Below, one piece after another: positions 8,774 to 17,909 of a stretch of DNA of 64,000 nt. The DNA comes from Rhodobacter sp. Har01. GTDB taxonomy: Bacteria; Pseudomonadota; Alphaproteobacteria; Rhodobacterales; Rhodobacteraceae. The stretch lies in NCBI RefSeq assembly GCF_020564565.1, contig NZ_JAJCTD010000001.1:62001-126000 (forward strand). Reading direction: 5' to 3'. Both the position numbers and the translations under genes were made by a program. The notes under the pieces were generated by a model. That model worked only from the letters and a program-made list of their open reading frames with translations, searched no databases and had not been told where the DNA came from. Numbering within the stretch: position 1 is the stretch's first letter; each line of letters begins with the position of its first letter.

Positions 8774-8830
8774 ATAAGCTGCGGGCAACGGGGCGTCCGG
8801 CCCCGGCCGATTCCGTCTGGAGGCGCTGCC

Positions 8831-10228
8831 ATGAACATGATCACCAACCATCTGCCGACGGCCGAGCTGCAGAAGCTGGACGCTGCGCATCACTTCCATC
8901 CGTTCACCGACAAGGCGGGCCTGGCCGCCAAGGGCGCCCGCGTCATCCTGCGCGGCGAAGGCGTCTGGCTGACCGACAGCGAGGGCCACCGGATCATCGA
9001 CGGCATGGCGGGCCTGTGGTGCGTGAACATCGGCTATGGCCGCAAGGAACTGGCCCAGGTCGCGGCGCGGCAGATGCAAGAGCTGCCCTATTACAACACC
9101 TTCTTCCAGACCACCCACGTGCCCGCCATCGCGCTGGCGGCGGAAATCGCCAGACTGGCGCCGGGCGATCTGAACCACGTCTTCTTCGCCTCGTCCGGGT
9201 CCGAGGCCAACGATACCAACATCCGCCTCGTCCGCCGTTACTGGGACGTCAAGGGCAAGCCCTGGCGCCGCACCATCATTGCGCGCTGGAACGGCTACCA
9301 TGGTTCGACCATGGGGGGCGGCAGCCTTGGCGGCATGAAGCCGATCCACGCCCATGGCGGCATGATCGAGGGAATCGAGCATATCGGCCAGCCTTACTGG
9401 TGGGGCGAGGGCGGCGACATGTCCGAGGACGACTTCGGCCTGATGCGCGCGCAGGAACTGGAAGCGAAGATCATGGAGATCGGCCCCGACAACGTGGCCG
9501 CCTTCATCGGCGAGCCGATCCAGGGCGCTGGCGGCGTCATCGTGCCGCCCAAGACCTACTGGCCGGAAATCCAGCGCATCTGCGACAAATACGGCATCCT
9601 GTTGATCGCGGATGAGGTGATCACCGGGTTCGGCCGCACCGGGCAATGGTTCGGCAGCCAGACCTTCGGCATCAAGCCGCACATCATGACCATCGCCAAG
9701 GGCCTCAGCTCGGGCTACCAGCCGATCGGCGGTTCGATCATCTGCGACGAGGTGGCCGAGGTCGTGGGCGGCGCGGGCGAGTTCTTCCACGGCTACACCT
9801 ACAGCGGCCACCCGGTCGCCTGTGCGGTGGCGCTGGAGAACCTGCGGATCATGCAGGACGAGCATATCGTCGAGCATGTCCGCGACGTGGCGCACCCCCA
9901 CCTCAAGCAGCGCTGGGACGCGCTGGCCGAGCATCCGCTGGTGGGCGAGGCCAAGCTGGTGGGGCTGATGGGGTCCATCGCGCTGACGCCGGACAAGGCG
10001 CGCCGGGCGAGGTTCGCCGGCGAGGAGGGGGCGGTCGGCTACCGTTGCCGCGAGCGCTGCTTTGCCAATGACCTGATCATGCGGGCCGTGGGCGACCGGA
10101 TGATCATCGCCCCGCCGCTGGTGATCACCCCGGCCGAGATCGACGTGCTGGTCGACCGGGCGCGCAAGTCGCTGGACGAATGCTATGCCGGCCTCAAGGC
10201 CGACGGGCTGCTGGTCGCGCGCGACTGA
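8831..10228 (+). CDS. Class III PLP-dependent aminotransferase
   Basis: A 465-residue fold-type I aminotransferase of the omega/putrescine-pyruvate group. Visible elements are SSGSEANDTNIRLVR (cofactor phosphate region), the YHGSTMGG loop, the IADEVITGFGRTG motif whose Asp contacts the pyridine nitrogen, and IAKGLSSGYQPIGG with the Schiff-base Lys290. Such enzymes move amino groups from diamines, beta-alanine, taurine or amines to pyruvate. Substrate cannot be read from sequence alone, though the overall pattern is closest to putrescine-pyruvate transaminases. ATG at 8831 follows GGAGG by 8 bases; an upstream in-frame start at 8768 lacks a ribosome site and falls in the operator. A strong hairpin follows the gene. 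Confidence 0.9.
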   Translation: MNMITNHLPTAELQKLDAAHHFHPFTDKAGLAAKGARVILRGEGVWLTDSEGHRIIDGMAGLWCVNIGYGRKELAQVAARQMQELPYYNTFFQTTHVPAIALAAEIARLAPGDLNHVFFASSGSEANDTNIRLVRRYWDVKGKPWRRTIIARWNGYHGSTMGGGSLGGMKPIHAHGGMIEGIEHIGQPYWWGEGGDMSEDDFGLMRAQELEAKIMEIGPDNVAAFIGEPIQGAGGVIVPPKTYWPEIQRICDKYGILLIADEVITGFGRTGQWFGSQTFGIKPHIMTIAKGLSSGYQPIGGSIICDEVAEVVGGAGEFFHGYTYSGHPVACAVALENLRIMQDEHIVEHVRDVAHPHLKQRWDALAEHPLVGEAKLVGLMGSIALTPDKARRARFAGEEGAVGYRCRERCFANDLIMRAVGDRMIIAPPLVITPAEIDVLVDRARKSLDECYAGLKADGLLVARD

Positions 10229-10269
10229 GGCTTGCGCCGAGGTAAGGATCGGCCCCGTTCCGGGGCCGG

Positions 10270-10316
10270 CCCCCTTCGAGCGGCGCCCACCCACCCACCC
10301 CGCCGCTCGAAGGGGG
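10270..10316 (+). terminator. Long hairpin after the aminotransferase
   Basis: CCCCCTTCGAGCGGCG (10270-10285) pairs perfectly with CGCCGCTCGAAGGGGG (10301-10316), a 16-bp stem around a 15-base loop made of CCCA/CCCACC repeats. There is no U-run, so it may stabilise the 3' end or aid termination rather than act as a classical intrinsic terminator. A smaller GGCCCCG-TTC-CGGGGCC hairpin lies just before it. Confidence 0.6.
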
Positions 10317-10411
10317 CGGGGCGTGCAGATGACGGCGGAATTCATCTGACAGGCGGCCTGGAACTGGATAGGTTTCGCGTCGAAAACCGTTTGATCCCGG
10401 AGCGTTCCAGA

Positions 10412-11053
10412 ATGATCCTGAACCGACGTGCCGCGCTGGGCTTGGGCCTTTCGGCGCTGGCCGCACCCGCCTTTGTCCGCCCCGCCGGGGCCGCATCCTG
10501 CGCGCTTCCCGACCTTGACCGCGGCATCCTGTTCACCCGGAAGGACGGCAGCCGCGGCCTGGCCCGCCGCGAAAGCGATGGCATGGTCGTCATCGACTAT
10601 GTCACCAACCGGGGCGATCGGATCGACCGCCGGCGGGTCGAGAATGGCGTCTTCGAGACCTCGCGTGTGCTGAGCGAAAGCGAGCTGCCCGTCGTCGGCA
10701 GCGCCCCGCCCGAGTTCACCTGGACCTATGGCCGCAAGACCGTTGCGCCGCAGGCCAGCACCGGCTGGTCGGGCAAGGTGAAGGAGGTTCGCAAGGATGT
10801 GGGCTACGGCGACTTCATGAAAGAGATCGTCAGCCGCAGTCGCACCTCCTGGGACGCCGTCTTCAGCTTTCTGCCGGGCAAGCCGGTCAGGCTGTCGGGC
10901 TGCAGCTATGAAACGGTTCCGGTCGAGGCGACGTTCACCGGCAAGGCTGGCGCGCACAGCCGGCGCTGGGTCTACTTTCCGCAATTGGGCCTGGGCCTTG
11001 AGACCCGCCGCGACGGGGTGGCGAACGGGCTTGTGGCGCTGACCTCGACCTGA
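10412..11053 (+). CDS. Exported protein of unknown function, possible Tat substrate
   Basis: A 213-residue protein with an N-terminal export signal: MILNRRAALGLGLSALAAPA contains a twin arginine in the NRRAALGL arrangement common in Tat signals, and cleavage is likely after RPAGAA. The mature part is about 185 residues with two cysteines (directly after the cleavage region and in LSGCSYE) that could form a disulfide. No enzymatic motif is recognised. ATG at 10412 lies 9 bases after GGAG. It stands alone between two hairpin-forming regions. Confidence 0.65.
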   Translation: MILNRRAALGLGLSALAAPAFVRPAGAASCALPDLDRGILFTRKDGSRGLARRESDGMVVIDYVTNRGDRIDRRRVENGVFETSRVLSESELPVVGSAPPEFTWTYGRKTVAPQASTGWSGKVKEVRKDVGYGDFMKEIVSRSRTSWDAVFSFLPGKPVRLSGCSYETVPVEATFTGKAGAHSRRWVYFPQLGLGLETRRDGVANGLVALTST

Positions 11054-11076
11054 CGTGCCGCGCCGGATGCCTCCGG

Positions 11077-11159
11077 CGGGGGTATTTCTTGCCGGGATGA
11101 AGCGGCATGGTCTTCATCTTGGCCGAAATACCCTGGGGGGTTTGGGGGGCTAGCCCCCC
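11077..11159. repeat. Compound inverted repeat with TTCATCTTGGCC arm and G/C palindrome
   Basis: GGGGGTATTTCTTGCC-GGGATGAA (from about 11077) is an imperfect inverted copy of TTCATCTTGGCCGAAATACCC (11112-11132), separated by about 10 bases. It is followed by the perfect palindrome GGGGGGCTAGCCCCCC at 11144-11159. The right arm recurs at 48469-48490 after cbbL. This is a REP-like intergenic repeat that folds in RNA and may end transcription of the preceding gene. The remaining 178 bases up to the next gene show nothing else I can identify. Confidence 0.75.
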
Positions 11160-11337
11160 ATCCGGCTGAGCAGGCGCGCAGCCGCCGACGAAGAGAAAGG
11201 CCCCGCGCCGTCAGGCGCAAAGTCAAGTCACTCCGGTCCCCGCCGGGACCCGCTGCCGCCGGCTGCGGCTGGAGGCCGCAATTGCGCCGCGCTGCGTCGA
11301 GGCCCATGGTGGCGCTGCAAGCAGGAGGCCGCGCATC

Positions 11338-12054
11338 ATGTGCTGGAGCATCGAGGCCACGGGCGGAATGGTCGCCCTCGGCGTGGCCGGAGCGGTCGTC
11401 AGCTGGTGGCGGCGCGATGCGTCGGCGATCCCGCTGACCATCCTGTTCTTCGCCGCGATGGAGGCGCTGCAGCTCTGGGGCTATCTGGTGATCGACCAAT
11501 GCGGCACCCCGTCCAACCAGGCCGCCACCGCGCTGTCGATGCTGCATATCGTGATCCAGCCGATCTTCATCAATGCCTTCCTGCTGGCCTTCCTGCGCCC
11601 CGAAGCCAGCCCGCAACTGCGCCGCCGGGTGATGCGCTGGGCCACCATTGCCTCGGGGCTGATGCTGCTGCAACTGGTGCCCTGGCCCTGGACCGGGGCA
11701 TGCGAACTGGGCCGGCCCTTGTGCGGCACGCCGCTCTGCACCGTCACCGGCACCTGGCACCTGGGCTGGACCGTGCCCTACAGCGACTTGTTCGAGGCCG
11801 CCGACCGGGTGCTGGGCACCAACTTCGGCTTTCCGGCCTATGTGCTGGCGGTCTTCGTCATGCCGCTGTTCTACGGCGCCTGGCGGTTCACGCTGTTCCA
11901 CGCCCTGATCGGCCCGGTCGCGGCCAACCTCTTGACCCGCAACCCGAACGAGGCGCCGGCGGTGTGGTGCCTGACGTCGATCTTCATCGCCACGGTGGTG
12001 CTGGTGCCGGGTGCGCGGACGTTGTTCGGGGCGCGCAAACCCGCCGCCGCTTGA
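11338..12054 (+). CDS. Polytopic membrane protein, DUF5765-like
   Basis: A 238-residue integral membrane protein with about six hydrophobic segments, starting MCWSIEAT. It has several conserved-looking cysteines (residue 2, and the CELGRPLCGTPLC cluster in an extramembrane loop). The MCWS start and size fit a Rhodobacterales family I know as DUF5765; the function is not established. ATG follows AGGAGG closely. It ends 48 bases before cysteine synthase and could be cotranscribed with it. Confidence 0.7.
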   Translation: MCWSIEATGGMVALGVAGAVVSWWRRDASAIPLTILFFAAMEALQLWGYLVIDQCGTPSNQAATALSMLHIVIQPIFINAFLLAFLRPEASPQLRRRVMRWATIASGLMLLQLVPWPWTGACELGRPLCGTPLCTVTGTWHLGWTVPYSDLFEAADRVLGTNFGFPAYVLAVFVMPLFYGAWRFTLFHALIGPVAANLLTRNPNEAPAVWCLTSIFIATVVLVPGARTLFGARKPAAA

Positions 12055-12102
12055 GTTTGCAGGCCGGCTTCCCTACACCTTGGCAAAAGGAAGGGACGAC
12101 GC

Positions 12103-13137
12103 ATGCCGATCCACAGCGACCTGGCCGAAACCATTGGCAACACGCCGCTTCTGAAGCTGCGTCGCGCCAGCGAGCTGACCGGCTGCACCATCCTGGGCAA
12201 GTGCGAGTTCATGAACCCCGGCCAGTCGGTCAAGGACCGCGCCGCGCTGTTCATCATCCGTGACGCCATCGCCAGGGGCGAGTTGCGCCCCGGCGGCACC
12301 ATCGTCGAGGGGACCGCGGGCAATACCGGCATCGGGCTGGCGCTGGTGGGCGCCAGCATGGGGTTCCGCACCGTCATCGTGATCCCCGAAACCCAGAGCC
12401 AGGAAAAGAAGGACATGATCCGCCTGGCGGGGGCCGAACTGGTGCAGGTGCCGGCGGCGCCCTACCGCAACCCCAACAACTATGTCCGCTACTCGGGCCG
12501 GCTGGCCGAGGCCCTGGCGCGGACCGAGCCGATGGGCGCGATCTGGGCCAACCAGTTCGACAACGTGGCCAACCGCCAGTCCCATCTGGAAACCACCGGG
12601 CCGGAAATCTGGCAGCAGACGCAAGGCCGCGTCGATGGCTTCGTCTGCGCGGTAGGGTCGGGGGGCACGCTGGCAGGTGTCGCCGCGGCGCTGCAGCCGA
12701 AAGGCGTGAAGATCGGCCTGGCCGACCCGGAAGGGGCGGCGCTGCATGCGTTCTATACCACCGGACACCTGGACGCGCCCGGCAGTTCCATCACCGAGGG
12801 CATCGGCCAGGGCCGCATCACGGCGAACCTTGAAGGCCTGCGCCCGGATTTCAGCTGGCGCATCCCCGATGCCGAGGCGCTGCCGGTGATCTTCGATCTG
12901 CTCACCGACGAGGGCCTGTGCATGGGCGGCTCGACCGGGATCAACATTGCCGGCGCCATCCGCATGGCGCGCGAAATGGGGCCGGGGCACACCATCGTCA
13001 CCATCCTGTGCGACTATGGCAGCCGCTATCAGTCCAAGATCTACAACCCGGTCTTCCTGCGCGAAAAGGGTCTGCCGGTGCCGGACTGGCTGGCCCGCGG
13101 CGCCCGCGCACTGCCTTCGGTCTATGAAGACGTCTGA
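12103..13137 (+). CDS. cysK: Cysteine synthase (O-acetylserine sulfhydrylase) family
   Basis: A 344-residue fold-type II PLP enzyme that makes cysteine from O-acetylserine and sulfide. Lys44 in NPGQSVKDRAA is the Schiff-base lysine, EGTAGNTGIGLAL is the substrate-binding loop and GSGGTLAG the phosphate-binding glycine loop. It is about 25-30 residues longer than E. coli CysK, mainly in the middle and at the C terminus (DYGSRYQSKIYNP), a form common in alphaproteobacteria annotated as cysteine synthase A. The end overlaps the channel gene by 14 bases. Confidence 0.9.
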   Translation: MPIHSDLAETIGNTPLLKLRRASELTGCTILGKCEFMNPGQSVKDRAALFIIRDAIARGELRPGGTIVEGTAGNTGIGLALVGASMGFRTVIVIPETQSQEKKDMIRLAGAELVQVPAAPYRNPNNYVRYSGRLAEALARTEPMGAIWANQFDNVANRQSHLETTGPEIWQQTQGRVDGFVCAVGSGGTLAGVAAALQPKGVKIGLADPEGAALHAFYTTGHLDAPGSSITEGIGQGRITANLEGLRPDFSWRIPDAEALPVIFDLLTDEGLCMGGSTGINIAGAIRMAREMGPGHTIVTILCDYGSRYQSKIYNPVFLREKGLPVPDWLARGARALPSVYEDV

Positions 13138-15547
13138 CCTCATCGCGCCCTTGCGCGCCGTCCTGGCGCTGGTCCTTGCGCTGCTGCTGGCGCTGGCACC
13201 GGTTGCCCCGGCGCTGGCGCAAGACACCGGCGCGGCCGCCGAGGCGGTGGACTACGGCGACTGGGAAAAGACCGCCACCCGCGCCGAAGGCGAGATCGAG
13301 AACCGCAACATCGGCGACGAACGGCTGGACGAATTGCGCGGCCAGCTGGCAAAGTGGCGCGCGGCGCTGCTGACGGCGCAGAACGCCAATTCGGCCCGCA
13401 TCGCCACGGTCAAGGAACAGATCGCCGCGCTGGGTTCGCCGCCGGAAGAGGGCGCCACCGAGGCCCCGGAAATCGCCGCACGGCGGACGGAACTGGCCGA
13501 CCTGCTGGTCAAGCTGCAATCGCCCGGCATCGCCGCCGAAGAGGCCTACCGCCGCGCCGACGGCCTGATCCGCGAGATCGACCGCATCCAGCGCGAACGC
13601 CAGGCCGATGAGCTGCTGCAACTGTGGCCCGCGCCGGTGAACCCGGCGAACTGGCCCGAGGCTGCCATCGGCATTTCGGACACGCTGTTGCGCACCTGGG
13701 AAGAGGCGCGCGACGGCTGGCTGGACAAGTCTGCCCGCAGCGAATTCCTGAACAACCTGCCCTTGATCCTGATGCTGATCGCGATCTGGGCCGGCCTTAC
13801 CATCTATGCCCGAGGCTGGATCGAGCGGTTTGTCGACCGGGTGCAGGCCGGCGGTTCCGAGGCGCGGCGGCGGGTCCTGTCGCTGCTGGCTTCGCTGGGG
13901 CAGGTGGTGGTTCCAACCGCCGGCATGGTGGCGCTGACGACGGCGCTGGTCTACAGCGGCCTTCTGGGCGAGGTGACGAAGCGGATCGCGCTGGCGCTGC
14001 CCTACCTGGGCTTCACGCTGTTCGTCGCGGTCTGGCTGGGCGGTCGCGCCTTCCCGCGCACCCAGGGCGAAGACGCCGTGCTGCCGCTGCCGCCCGAGCG
14101 CCGCACCGAGGGCCGGTTCCTGGCCCGGATGATGGGGCTGGTCGTCGCCGTCGATGCCCTGCGCGGCATCGCGATGGATGAGCAGGCCTATTCCGACGCG
14201 GTCACCGCGGTTGCCACCTTCCCGATCCTGGTCGCCGGCGGGCTGGTGCTGATCCGCATGGGCCGCATCCTGCGGCTTGCCCGCGAGGCGGGCACGCAAA
14301 GCTATGTGCTGACGCTGTTGTCGATCCTGGCCCGCGCCGTGGGCGCAATCGGCCTTGTGGCCCCGGCGCTTGCCACCTTCGGCTATGTCGCCGCCGGCCG
14401 GGCGCTGATCTTCCCGGCCATCGTGACGCTGGCGCTGATCACCCTGGTCCTGGTGGTGCAACGCCTGCTTGCCGATCTCTGGGCCATGGTCTCGCCCGGG
14501 GACGATGCAGCCGACCGCGAGGGCCTGGTGCCGGTGCTGATCGGCTTTGGCCTGACGCTGTTGGCGGTGCCGGTCTTCGCGCTGATCTGGGGCGCGCGCC
14601 TGGCCGACATGACCGAGATGTGGACCCGCTTCCGCGAAGGCTTCCAGATGGGCGAGACCCGCATCTCGCCGACCGATTTCCTGCTGTTCGCGGTGATCTT
14701 CGCCATCGGCTACATGCTGACGCGGGCGTTCCAGGGGGCCTTGCGCACCTCGATCCTGCCGCGGACCCGGATGGACCTGGGCGGCCGCACCGCGCTGGTG
14801 TCGGGCACCGGCTATGTCGGCATCTTCCTGGCCGCGCTGGCCGCGATCAACGCCACCGGGATCGACCTCAGCGGCCTGGCCATCGTCGCCGGCGCGCTGT
14901 CGGTCGGCATCGGTTTCGGCCTGCAGAACATCGTGTCGAACTTCGTTGCCGGCATCATCCTGCTGATCGAGCGGCCGGTCAGCGAGGGCGACTGGATCGA
15001 GGTCGGCGGCGTGCAGGGCATCGTCAAGTCGATCTCGGTACGCTCGACCCGGGTGCAGACCTTCGACCGCACCATGGTGGTGGTGCCGAACGCCGATCTG
15101 GTCAGCCAGCAAGTGAAGAACTGGACGCGCTTCGGCCTTGCGGGTCGGCTGATCGTGCCGGTCGGCGTGGCCTTCGGGTCAGACACCCGCAAGGTCGAGG
15201 CGGTGCTGCGCGAAATCGCCGAGGCGCAGCCGCTGGTGGTGCTGAACCCGCCGCCGATCATCGTTCTGCAGGGGTTCGGTGCCGATGCGATGATGTTCGA
15301 GATTCGCGTCATCCTGCGCGACGTCAACTTTTCGCTGCAGGTGAAAAGCGACATCAACCACCAGATCGTGCGACGCTTTCAGGAAGAAGGCATCGAGATC
15401 CCCTTCGCGCAATCGGAAATCACCATCCGCAATGCCGAAGAGATCGTTGCCGCCCTGTCCGGGCCGCGGTCCTCTGCGCCTGAGGTGGTCGCCGACCCCG
15501 AGACCAACCCGAAAGGAGGGCGCAAGCGCGCTGCCGACCCGACATGA
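13124..15547 (+). CDS. Large MscS-family mechanosensitive channel with DUF3772 domain
   Basis: An 807-residue membrane protein. It has a Sec signal peptide (cleavage after APALA), a coiled-coil periplasmic region with a DUF3772-like domain (about residues 30-200), about ten membrane helices, and a C-terminal MscS core. The pore-lining helix contains VAGALSVGIGFGLQNIVSNF and is followed by the beta domain IERPVSEGDWIEVGG. Such channels release solutes on osmotic downshock. ATG at 13124 is chosen because the signal peptide begins there; it overlaps cysK by 14 bases. The stop overlaps the next start (ATGA). Confidence 0.9.
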   Translation: MKTSDLIAPLRAVLALVLALLLALAPVAPALAQDTGAAAEAVDYGDWEKTATRAEGEIENRNIGDERLDELRGQLAKWRAALLTAQNANSARIATVKEQIAALGSPPEEGATEAPEIAARRTELADLLVKLQSPGIAAEEAYRRADGLIREIDRIQRERQADELLQLWPAPVNPANWPEAAIGISDTLLRTWEEARDGWLDKSARSEFLNNLPLILMLIAIWAGLTIYARGWIERFVDRVQAGGSEARRRVLSLLASLGQVVVPTAGMVALTTALVYSGLLGEVTKRIALALPYLGFTLFVAVWLGGRAFPRTQGEDAVLPLPPERRTEGRFLARMMGLVVAVDALRGIAMDEQAYSDAVTAVATFPILVAGGLVLIRMGRILRLAREAGTQSYVLTLLSILARAVGAIGLVAPALATFGYVAAGRALIFPAIVTLALITLVLVVQRLLADLWAMVSPGDDAADREGLVPVLIGFGLTLLAVPVFALIWGARLADMTEMWTRFREGFQMGETRISPTDFLLFAVIFAIGYMLTRAFQGALRTSILPRTRMDLGGRTALVSGTGYVGIFLAALAAINATGIDLSGLAIVAGALSVGIGFGLQNIVSNFVAGIILLIERPVSEGDWIEVGGVQGIVKSISVRSTRVQTFDRTMVVVPNADLVSQQVKNWTRFGLAGRLIVPVGVAFGSDTRKVEAVLREIAEAQPLVVLNPPPIIVLQGFGADAMMFEIRVILRDVNFSLQVKSDINHQIVRRFQEEGIEIPFAQSEITIRNAEEIVAALSGPRSSAPEVVADPETNPKGGRKRAADPT

Positions 15548-16260
15548 CCGACCTGCTTTACCGCGCCGACCCCTACCTTCAGGAAGCGCCCGCCCGTGTC
15601 ACCGGCCACACGCCGGAAGGCGGCATCGTGCTGGACCGCAGCCTGTTCTACCCCACCGGCGGCGGCCAGCCCGGTGACAGCGGCTGGCTGGTCTGGGACG
15701 GCGGCCGCCTGGCCATCGCCACCACGGTCAAGGCCGAGGGCGGCGTGGCCCTTGTCCCGGCCGAGCCGCTGCCGCTGCCCCCGGTGGGCGCCGAGGTCCG
15801 CCAGCGGCTGGACTGGACCCGGCGCTACCGCCACATGCGGGTGCATACCGCGCTGCACCTCCTGTCGGTGGTGATCCCCTTGCCGGTGACCGGTGGCCAG
15901 GTCGGCGCCGACCGTGGCCGGCTGGATTTCGACATGCCCGAGCCGCCCGATGACGTGCCGGCGCTGGAGGCCGCGCTGAACGCGCTGATCGAGCGCGACC
16001 TCAAGGTGACCGAAAGCTGGATCACCGATGCCGAGCTTGCCGCCAACCCGGGCCTGGTCAAGACCCTGTCGGTGATGCCGCCCGTGGGCCAGGGCCGCGT
16101 CCGCCTGATCCGCATCGGCGCAGGCGAGGATCAGGTGGACCTGCAACCTTGCGGCGGCACCCACGTCGCCCGCACCGCCGAAATCGGCCGGGTCGAGATC
16201 GACAAGATCGAGAAGAAGGGCCGGATGAACCGCCGCGTCTCGCTGACCCTGGCCGACTGA
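15544..16260 (+). CDS. AlaX-type alanyl-tRNA editing protein
   Basis: A 238-residue free-standing trans-editing protein that removes serine or glycine wrongly attached to tRNA-Ala. The zinc-binding signature is complete: HTALH (His101, His105) and CGGTH (Cys203, His207). The N-terminal part (SLFYPTGGGQPGD) matches the AlaRS C-terminal-type editing domain of AlaX-M proteins. It is translationally coupled to the channel gene. Confidence 0.92.
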   Translation: MTDLLYRADPYLQEAPARVTGHTPEGGIVLDRSLFYPTGGGQPGDSGWLVWDGGRLAIATTVKAEGGVALVPAEPLPLPPVGAEVRQRLDWTRRYRHMRVHTALHLLSVVIPLPVTGGQVGADRGRLDFDMPEPPDDVPALEAALNALIERDLKVTESWITDAELAANPGLVKTLSVMPPVGQGRVRLIRIGAGEDQVDLQPCGGTHVARTAEIGRVEIDKIEKKGRMNRRVSLTLAD

Positions 16261-16288
16261 TCGCGGCGACCCTTGGCCGCGCCTCGGC

Positions 16289-17365
16289 TCAGGCCAGAAA
16301 GCTCAGCCGGGACAGCGTGCCGCCCTCGGGGCCGTCCGACAGGGTCAGCTCGCCGCCCAGTTGCCGGGCGAACTCGCGCGCGATCGACAGGCCCAGGCTT
16401 TTCGACCCGGCCAGACTGAACCCCTCGGGCAGGCCGGGTCCGTTGTCCAGCAGATCCAGCGTGACCTTTGTCGCATCGCCATCGTCCTGCTTGCGCGCGG
16501 TCAGGCGGATCAGCACCTCCGGCGCCGTGCCGCTGCGCTCGCCATGCTCGATGGCGTTCATCAGCAGTTCACTGGCGATCAGGCCCAGCGGGATGGCGTG
16601 GTCCTGCGCCAGCATCAGCGGTTCGGTCCGCAAGGAAACGCCGACCTTGCGGCCGGTCTGCGCGGCATCCACCGTGTCCTCGGCCAGGGCCTTCAGGAAA
16701 TCGGGCACGTCCACTTCTTGCTGATCGGGCGCGTGCAGCCGGCGCTGCAGCCGCGCCACGGTGTTGATCCGCTGCTGCGCCGCGGTCAGCGCGGCGCGCA
16801 CCTCGTCGTCGCTGGACCGGCCCGCCTGCATCCGCAACAGCGCGGCCACCGTGGCCAGGTTGTTCGACACCCGATGCTGCAGTTCGGAAAACATCAGTTC
16901 GCGCGACCGCGCCAGGTCGGCCGAGCGCTGGTGCTCGTCCGACAGCACGTGCAGGGCCGCCTGGATGGCGGCGACGAACAGCACTTCGGTGCCGGTGATC
17001 AGGGCGTAGAAGCTCACCGCCAGCAGCGCGCCGGACCCGGTGTCGAAGGCGCCGGAGGGCGGGATGAACAGATACCAGGCGACCAGCCCGCCGATCACCG
17101 AAACCACGATGCCGGTCCATACGCCGGCAAACAGCAGGGCAATCAGCACCGCGGGAAAATAGGTTAGAAAGGGAAAGCCGGGTGGCAGGACACCGTCAAG
17201 CCCAAGCCGCAGGCCGGTGGCCAGCGCCAGGGCCGCCGCGCCAAGCGCGATCTGGAACGCGGCAGAGCGCTGTATCAGAACGATTCCCGCCAGCGCCCGC
17301 AGGACCACCGCCGTCAGGCCATGAGCCGCGCCCAACGCCTCGCGCGCACGGGCTCTTTCTGGCAC
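16289..17365 (-). CDS. Membrane sensor histidine kinase, HisKA_2 type
   Basis: A 358-residue kinase with four hydrophobic segments in the N-terminal 130 residues (DUF4118-like membrane domain), then the HisKA_2 dimerisation motif with the phospho-accepting His in LQHRVSNNLATVAALLRMQ. An intact ATPase follows: N box SELLMNAIEHG, G1 LLDNGPGLP, G2 SLGLSIAREFARQLGG. Kinases of this class feed phosphate to PhyR in the alphaproteobacterial general stress response, and the phyR-nepR-ecfG genes lie 3-4 kb away. The GTG start at 17365 is chosen because GGGGGTAGGA lies just before it; 22 more upstream codons are open but lack a ribosome site. Confidence 0.85.
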   Translation of the reverse strand: MPERARAREALGAAHGLTAVVLRALAGIVLIQRSAAFQIALGAAALALATGLRLGLDGVLPPGFPFLTYFPAVLIALLFAGVWTGIVVSVIGGLVAWYLFIPPSGAFDTGSGALLAVSFYALITGTEVLFVAAIQAALHVLSDEHQRSADLARSRELMFSELQHRVSNNLATVAALLRMQAGRSSDDEVRAALTAAQQRINTVARLQRRLHAPDQQEVDVPDFLKALAEDTVDAAQTGRKVGVSLRTEPLMLAQDHAIPLGLIASELLMNAIEHGERSGTAPEVLIRLTARKQDDGDATKVTLDLLDNGPGLPEGFSLAGSKSLGLSIAREFARQLGGELTLSDGPEGGTLSRLSFLA

Positions 17366-17524
17366 TCCTACCCCCTCTTGATGTCCGGAAAGGGCCGGCC
17401 CGGCCCGGGCGTGCGGCTTGCGCTTCGGCAAGCCCTGCCGAAGCCATACATGAATCTAATTCACATGTTAAGCCTGCGGACATCGCCACGGCGGCCGGGC
17501 GGTGACCTGGCCCGGCAGACATGG

Positions 17525-17553
17525 AAAAAGGCCGCAGGCAAGAGCCTGCGGCC
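17525..17553 (-). terminator. Intrinsic terminator of the DUF1328 gene
   Basis: GGCCGCAGGC (17530-17539) and GCCTGCGGCC (17544-17553) form a perfect 10-bp stem with an AAGA loop. On the minus strand the stem is followed by TTTTTCCAT, a classical intrinsic terminator 60 bases after the small gene. Confidence 0.85.
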
Positions 17554-17615
17554 AGAACGGCCCCGAGGGAACGAACGGGGCCGGCGAGGGACAACGCCGC
17601 GGCCTGCAGCCGGGA

Positions 17616-17789
17616 TCAGATCGGCGGGCGACCGCGCATCGCGCGCATGATCAGCGAGATCACGAACAGGGCGATGAAGACGAAGAACAGGATCTTGGCG
17701 ATGCCGGCCGAGGTGCCGGCGATGCCGCCGAACCCAAGCGCGGCGGCGATCAGGGCGACGATCAGGAAGGTCAGGGCCCATCCAAGCAT
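17616..17789 (-). CDS. Small DUF1328 membrane protein
   Basis: A 57-residue protein consisting of two hydrophobic helices joined by [14 protein letters not shown], ending with a basic tail ([10 protein letters not shown]). This matches the DUF1328/YtjA small membrane family, often induced under stress; the molecular function is unknown. ATG follows AAGGAGAG by 7 bases. A consensus EcfG-type promoter lies about 60 bases upstream and an intrinsic terminator downstream, so it is a monocistronic member of the general stress regulon. Confidence 0.88.
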   Translation of the reverse strand: MLGWALTFLIVALIAAALGFGGIAGTSAGIAKILFFVFIALFVISLIMRAMRGRPPI

Positions 17790-17847
17790 GACGATCTCTC
17801 CTTGCTGTGGGGCGCCGGGCTGGCGCGCTGGTGCGATGTGAAAAGTC

Positions 17848-17873
17848 AACGCGGCCCTGGCCCTTTCGGTTCC
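17848..17873 (-). promoter_or_regulatory. EcfG-type promoter of the DUF1328 gene
   Basis: Read on the minus strand: GGAAC (17873-17869), 17 bases, CGTT (17851-17848), the consensus for the alphaproteobacterial general stress sigma factor. Predicted start near 17840, about 50 bases before the ATG. Confidence 0.8.
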
Positions 17874-17909
17874 GGACCGGCGACGGAAACTTTCTTGTCG
17901 CCGTTCCAG

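Noticed and set aside
8513..10984. An 823-codon open frame on the minus strand
   Set aside because: Antisense to the aminotransferase and exported protein; no family similarity.
12998..15112. A 704-codon open frame on the minus strand
   Set aside because: Antisense to the mechanosensitive channel; low-complexity Gln/Arg/His composition marks it as a shadow.
17894..17909. A further minus-strand EcfG promoter beginning GGAAC near 17908
   Set aside because: The -10 would be CGTC rather than CGTT, and a full consensus promoter for the same gene lies nearer at 17848-17873.
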